Assembly: GCA_963698015.1 (NCBI GenBank)
Contig: OY969109.1
Location: 1,302,001-1,366,000 of the forward strand
Reading direction: 5' to 3'
Length of the DNA: 64,000 nucleotides
DNA from: VAXT01 sp963698015
GTDB taxonomy: Bacteria; Actinomycetota; Thermoleophilia; Gaiellales; Gaiellaceae
The notes beneath the pieces are model-generated. The model had not been told where the DNA came from and made no database searches. It was given only the letters and a program-made list of their open reading frames with translations. This document shows, piece after piece, positions 60,664 through 64,000 of the stretch (its first letter is position 1; each line of letters begins with the position of its first letter). A program made the translations under genes and the position numbers.

Positions 60664-61079
60664 CCGGTTGGAATCACGAGCATCGGAACCGGGCAGCGCT
60701 GAATGAGCTTCAGCACGACGGATCCGAGAATCGCACCCGTGATCGGCCCCTCACCGACGGTTCCGACGACGACCAGCCGTGCGCCCGTTTCCTTCGCGAC
60801 GTCCATGATCGCGTCCGCAGGCTTGGCCGAGACGAGTTGCGAGGACGCCCTGATCCCCTCGGCTTCGAGGCGACTCACGGCTTCGGTCGCGGCATCAGTT
60901 CCGACCTTCTCGAGCGCAGCCTTGTAGTCGTGCACGTCTCCACCGCCGAGCGGGCTGATGTAGTAGCCGAAGACGACGACGACCTCGGCCTCGAGCTCCT
61001 TCGCGAGCGTCGCGGTGTGCTCGAGCGCGGCCTGCGCAGACTCGGAGCCGTCGTACCCGAGGACGATCGGGCCGCTCAT
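60660..61079 (-). CDS. Universal stress protein (UspA family)
   Basis: 139 aa single Usp domain: IVLGYDGSESAQAALEHTA at the start, then VVGTVGEGPITGAILGSVVLKL, the G-2x-G-9x-G-S type ATP loop, and a final VPMLVIP strand. ATG start overlaps the permease stop (ATGA). Usp genes often ride in transport operons; a role in regulation of the permease is a guess. Confidence 0.9.
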   Translation of the reverse strand: MSGPIVLGYDGSESAQAALEHTATLAKELEAEVVVVFGYYISPLGGGDVHDYKAALEKVGTDAATEAVSRLEAEGIRASSQLVSAKPADAIMDVAKETGARLVVVGTVGEGPITGAILGSVVLKLIQRCPVPMLVIPTG

Positions 61080-62566
61080 AGCGCCAGCTCCGGATCCGGG
61101 CGCTCGGATTTGCGCCGGAAGAAGACGGGCTCGACGCGCCACTGGAGGAGCATGACGACCACGCCGAGGATCAGGAAGAGAATCGCGATCACGAGCGGCG
61201 GGCCCAGCCCGAACCAGGAGTTGCCCGACTCCGAGTTCGCAGGGTTCGCCAGGTCGATGCACGACTTGACGAACACCCAGGTCAAGATCAGCGCTCCGGC
61301 GAGGGGCGCGATTCCGGCGAGCAGGACGCCCTTCGCGCTCCGCAGGTTTCTGCGGAAGAACCACACGCATGCATAGCCGGAGAGCCCGTAGTAGAAGGCG
61401 ATCATCAGGCCCAGCGCGGCGATCGAGTCGAAGAGGATGTTCTCGCTGACGACGGTCAGCGCGGCGTACCAGACGATCGAGACGACACCCATCCAGATCG
61501 TCGACGTGCTCGGGGTCAGGTGACGAGGGTGGATGCGGGCGAAGTAGGTCGGGATCGCCCGGTGCGCCGCCATCGAGAGCGACGTGCGCGTGGTGGGGAG
61601 AATCGTCGTCTGGGTCGAAGCGGAGGCCGATGTGAGCACCGCGATGATCAGGATGAAGTGCCCCCAGCCGAGCACCTCGGTACCGAGCGCGCTGAGGACG
61701 TCGTCGGAGTTGTCGATCAGGAACTGCGTCCCGGCGTAGGCCTGCGCGGCGAACGAGACGGAGACATAGATGAAGAGCAGGAGGATCGTGCTGACGACGG
61801 CGGCGATTCCCGGTGTCCGCTCCTTGTCTTCCGTCTCCTCGTTCACCGACACGAGGCTGTCCCAGCCCCAGTAGATGAAGATCGCCACGAGCAGTCCGGC
61901 CGTGAGCGCGCTCGTCGAGGGGATGTCGAAGGGGTTGAGCCAGCTCAGGCTGGGCCGAACGGAGCCGGCCGGCGGGTCCGCGTAGACCTTGACGAGTGCG
62001 ACGACAGAGAAGAGGAAGAGCGCGATGATCTCGGCACCGAGGAGGTACCACTGCGTCTTCGCCGAGACCTCGATTCCGACGTAGCAGATCCACGTCATGA
62101 CGGCGATCCAGGTCACCCCGAGCAGCATCACCCAGTACTTGTTGTCCGCGTAACTGTCGGCACCGAAGAGCAGGAACGTGTACCGGCCGGCGATGTCCGC
62201 GAGGTTCGCCATCACGATCACGTCGGCGACGATGATGCCCCAGCCGCCGAGCCAGCCCACCCAAGGCCCGAACGCCTTCGTCGCCCAGGAGAACGTCGTG
62301 CCGCAGTCCGGGTCGACACGGTTGAGGTAGTAGTAGGCCGTGGCGACCAGGAGCATCGGGATGAAGGAGACCCACATGATCGCCGGCGACTGCAGCCCGA
62401 CTGCGGCGACCACGAGCCCGAGCGACGCGGCGAGGCTGTAGCCCGGCGCCGTCGACGCCACGCCGATGACGACGCTGGAGACGAATCCGAGCGCGTCTGC
62501 CTTGAGGCCCTTTTCCCCGGGAGCGCCTTCTGCACCGACTGGGGCGGCCGCCGCCTCGGTCGCCAT
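61076..62566 (-). CDS. APC family amino acid/polyamine permease
   Basis: 496 aa with 12-13 membrane helices. First helix region has VVIGVASTAPGYSLAASLG (G-x-x-S-x-x-P substrate loop) and SFIPMLLVATAYYYLNRV-D-P-D-C-G, F-S-W. Typical of putrescine or amino-acid transporters of the PuuP/YveA-like branch. Start 62566 is within 1 bp of the aldehyde dehydrogenase stop. Confidence 0.88.
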   Translation of the reverse strand: MATEAAAAPVGAEGAPGEKGLKADALGFVSSVVIGVASTAPGYSLAASLGLVVAAVGLQSPAIMWVSFIPMLLVATAYYYLNRVDPDCGTTFSWATKAFGPWVGWLGGWGIIVADVIVMANLADIAGRYTFLLFGADSYADNKYWVMLLGVTWIAVMTWICYVGIEVSAKTQWYLLGAEIIALFLFSVVALVKVYADPPAGSVRPSLSWLNPFDIPSTSALTAGLLVAIFIYWGWDSLVSVNEETEDKERTPGIAAVVSTILLLFIYVSVSFAAQAYAGTQFLIDNSDDVLSALGTEVLGWGHFILIIAVLTSASASTQTTILPTTRTSLSMAAHRAIPTYFARIHPRHLTPSTSTIWMGVVSIVWYAALTVVSENILFDSIAALGLMIAFYYGLSGYACVWFFRRNLRSAKGVLLAGIAPLAGALILTWVFVKSCIDLANPANSESGNSWFGLGPPLVIAILFLILGVVVMLLQWRVEPVFFRRKSERPDPELAL

Positions 62567-63993
62567 CAGTCGATCTTCGCCATGACGTGTTTGATCTGCG
62601 TGTAGTCCTCGAGCGAATAGACCGACAGATCCTTGCCGTAGCCGGATTGCTTGTAGCCGCCGTGCGGCATCTCCGACACGAGCGGGATGTGGTCGTTGAT
62701 CCACACCGTCCCGAACTGGAGCTTGCGCGCGGCGTTCAGAGCGCGGCCGATGTCGCGCGTCCACACGGAGGCTGACAGGCCGTACGGGACGTCGTTCGCC
62801 CACGCGAGCGCCTGGTCGTCGTCGGCGAAGCGCTGGACGGTGACGACGGGGCCGAAGACCTCCTTCTGGACGATCTCGTCCTCCTGGCCGACCTCCGTGA
62901 TCACGGTCGGCTGCACGAAGAAGCCGCGGTCGCCGTTCGAGCCGCCGCCTGTGAGCACTTTCGCTCCGGACGCCCGCTCGAGGAAGCCGAACACGCGCTC
63001 CTGTTGCGACTTCGAGATGACCGGCCCCATCTCGACGTCCTCGCTCGTCGCCGGGTCGCCCACCTGCAACGACTCGACCGCCGGCACGAGCTCGTCGAGG
63101 AGCTTGTCGTAGATCCCCGGGCCGGCCATCACCCGAGAGGCCGCGGTGCAGTCCTGGCCCGAGTTCCAGTAGCCGGCGATCTTGATCCCCTCGGCCACGG
63201 CCGCCGGGTCGGCGTCGTCGAACACGACGACCGGCGCCTTGCCGCCCAGCTCCAGGTGGACGCGCTTGAGCGTCTCGGCCGCTGTCCGCGCGATCTCCTT
63301 GCCGGTCGCGACGTCGCCCGTGAGCGAGACCATGCGCACGTCCGGGTGGCGGACGATCCCTGCGCCGACCGGCTCGCCGTCGCCGGTGATCACGTTCAGG
63401 ACGCCCGCAGGAAAGATCTCCTCGGCCAGCTGGGCCATGCGCAGCGTGGTCAGCGGCGTCTGCTCGGACGGCTTCAGCACGACGACGTTCCCGCCCGCGA
63501 GCGCGGGCGCGATCTTCCAGACCGCCATCATCAGCGGGTAGTTCCAGGGCGCGATCTGGCCGACGATGCCGACCGGCTCGCGGCGGATCATCGACGTGTA
63601 GCCGCGCATGTACTCGCCGGCCGCGCGCCCTTCGAGCAGCCGCGCCGCACCTGCGAAGAAGCGGATGTTGTCCGACGAGACGGGGATCTCGTCCCGCGCC
63701 GCCGGCAGCGGCTTGCCGACGTTCTGAGACTCGAGTTGCGCGAGCTCCTCGGTGTTCGCGTCGAGCGCGTCCGCGAGCCTGAGCAGCGCCTCGGCGCGCT
63801 CCCCGGGTGTCGTCTCGAGCCACTCGGGCAGCGCTGCCTTCGCTGCCTCGACCGCCCGGTCGACGTCCGCCTGGGTCCCATTCGGCACTTCGGCGATCGT
63901 GTCGCCCGTGGACGGGTTGATGATCTCGGCCGTCCCGCCCTCGGCCGCGCCGACCCACTTGCCGCCGACGAAGTTCTCGAACGTGGAAACCAT
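62566..63993 (-). CDS. Aldehyde dehydrogenase, gamma-aminobutyraldehyde dehydrogenase type
   Basis: 475 aa, complete. NAD+ site and catalysis: APWNYPL, LTGDVATGKEIA, catalytic Glu in LELGGKAPVVVFDDAD and Cys in NSGQDCTAASRV; the NDVPYGLSASVWT and VSEMPHGGYKQSGYGKDLS loops match PatD-like enzymes. Should oxidise aminoaldehydes from polyamine breakdown to amino acids. First gene visible in the operon; ATG 7 bp from the window edge. Confidence 0.92.
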   Translation of the reverse strand: MVSTFENFVGGKWVGAAEGGTAEIINPSTGDTIAEVPNGTQADVDRAVEAAKAALPEWLETTPGERAEALLRLADALDANTEELAQLESQNVGKPLPAARDEIPVSSDNIRFFAGAARLLEGRAAGEYMRGYTSMIRREPVGIVGQIAPWNYPLMMAVWKIAPALAGGNVVVLKPSEQTPLTTLRMAQLAEEIFPAGVLNVITGDGEPVGAGIVRHPDVRMVSLTGDVATGKEIARTAAETLKRVHLELGGKAPVVVFDDADPAAVAEGIKIAGYWNSGQDCTAASRVMAGPGIYDKLLDELVPAVESLQVGDPATSEDVEMGPVISKSQQERVFGFLERASGAKVLTGGGSNGDRGFFVQPTVITEVGQEDEIVQKEVFGPVVTVQRFADDDQALAWANDVPYGLSASVWTRDIGRALNAARKLQFGTVWINDHIPLVSEMPHGGYKQSGYGKDLSVYSLEDYTQIKHVMAKID

Positions 63994-64000
63994 GACGCCC

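Noticed and set aside
1..64000. CRISPR arrays, rRNA operons, complete tRNA genes
   Set aside because: I saw no regularly spaced long repeats, no rRNA sequence and no intact tRNA cloverleaf by reading; a covariance-model scan would be decisive.

Overview
The window is high-GC DNA with actinobacterial gene style: many GTG/TTG starts, ATGA/GTGA stop-start overlaps and long co-directional operons. The gene content (DUF4260, DUF1918 and DUF5661 proteins, single-domain glycogen debranching enzymes, the purL/purF and purM/purN/purH arrangement) best fits a soil actinobacterium of the Thermoleophilia (Gaiellales or Solirubrobacterales type). That placement is inference; no rRNA gene is present.

Region 1 (1-21 kb) is an accessory stress island: a partial glycogen debranching enzyme, YceI, PRC-barrel, two duplicated families of coiled-coil proteins, an AI-2E transporter, a flippase-like membrane protein, a degenerate histidine phosphatase, UspA, HdeD with a coupled 44-aa membrane peptide, DUF1003, DUF5661, YbaK, DUF1918 and CBS proteins. 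In the middle (8269-11184) lies a large AfsR/SARP-type regulator (OmpR-like helix, BTAD, ATPase, TPR). The most interesting signal is a strictly organised operator array in front of six transcription units here: three GGCAG hexamers, all pointing toward the gene, spaced 21-22 bp then 11 bp. It looks like an undescribed regulon, and the SARP-type protein is the best local candidate to read it. The island also holds gene debris: pieces of ftsH, an AI-2E transporter, the flippase, a tyrosine recombinase, a cupin, and the 3' half of a tRNA-Lys gene that looks like an old attachment site.

Region 2 (21-31 kb): PiT phosphate transporter with DUF47 partner, a membrane-anchored TPR protein with a 20-proline run, a three-gene translationally coupled signalling operon (histidine kinase, HD-GYP response regulator, NarL-type regulator), then an SDR, a second complete debranching enzyme and a GT4 glycosyltransferase.

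Region 3 (30-47 kb): metabolic core. Cystathionine gamma- and beta-enzymes (transsulfuration), YcaQ-type DNA glycosylase, VOC proteins, purine biosynthesis in two blocks (purM-purN-purH and purL-purF), a CtaG-like oxidase assembly protein and an LVIVD-repeat secreted protein. purH carries one apparent frameshift. purL and a hydrolase/adenylate-cyclase fusion diverge from starts about 15 bp apart that share overlapping -10-like hexamers.

Region 4 (47-53 kb): EamA transporter, GNAT, a doubled GspE-N/MshEN-like protein, VOC, RidA, a Ycf48-like secreted protein and a metallo-beta-lactamase-like gene with two frameshifts.

Region 5 (53-64 kb): an overlapping minus-strand operon for polyamine or amino-acid uptake and breakdown: aldehyde dehydrogenase, APC permease, UspA, class III aminotransferase, PotA, PotD, PotB, PotC, second class III aminotransferase, DUF167 and a lipoprotein.
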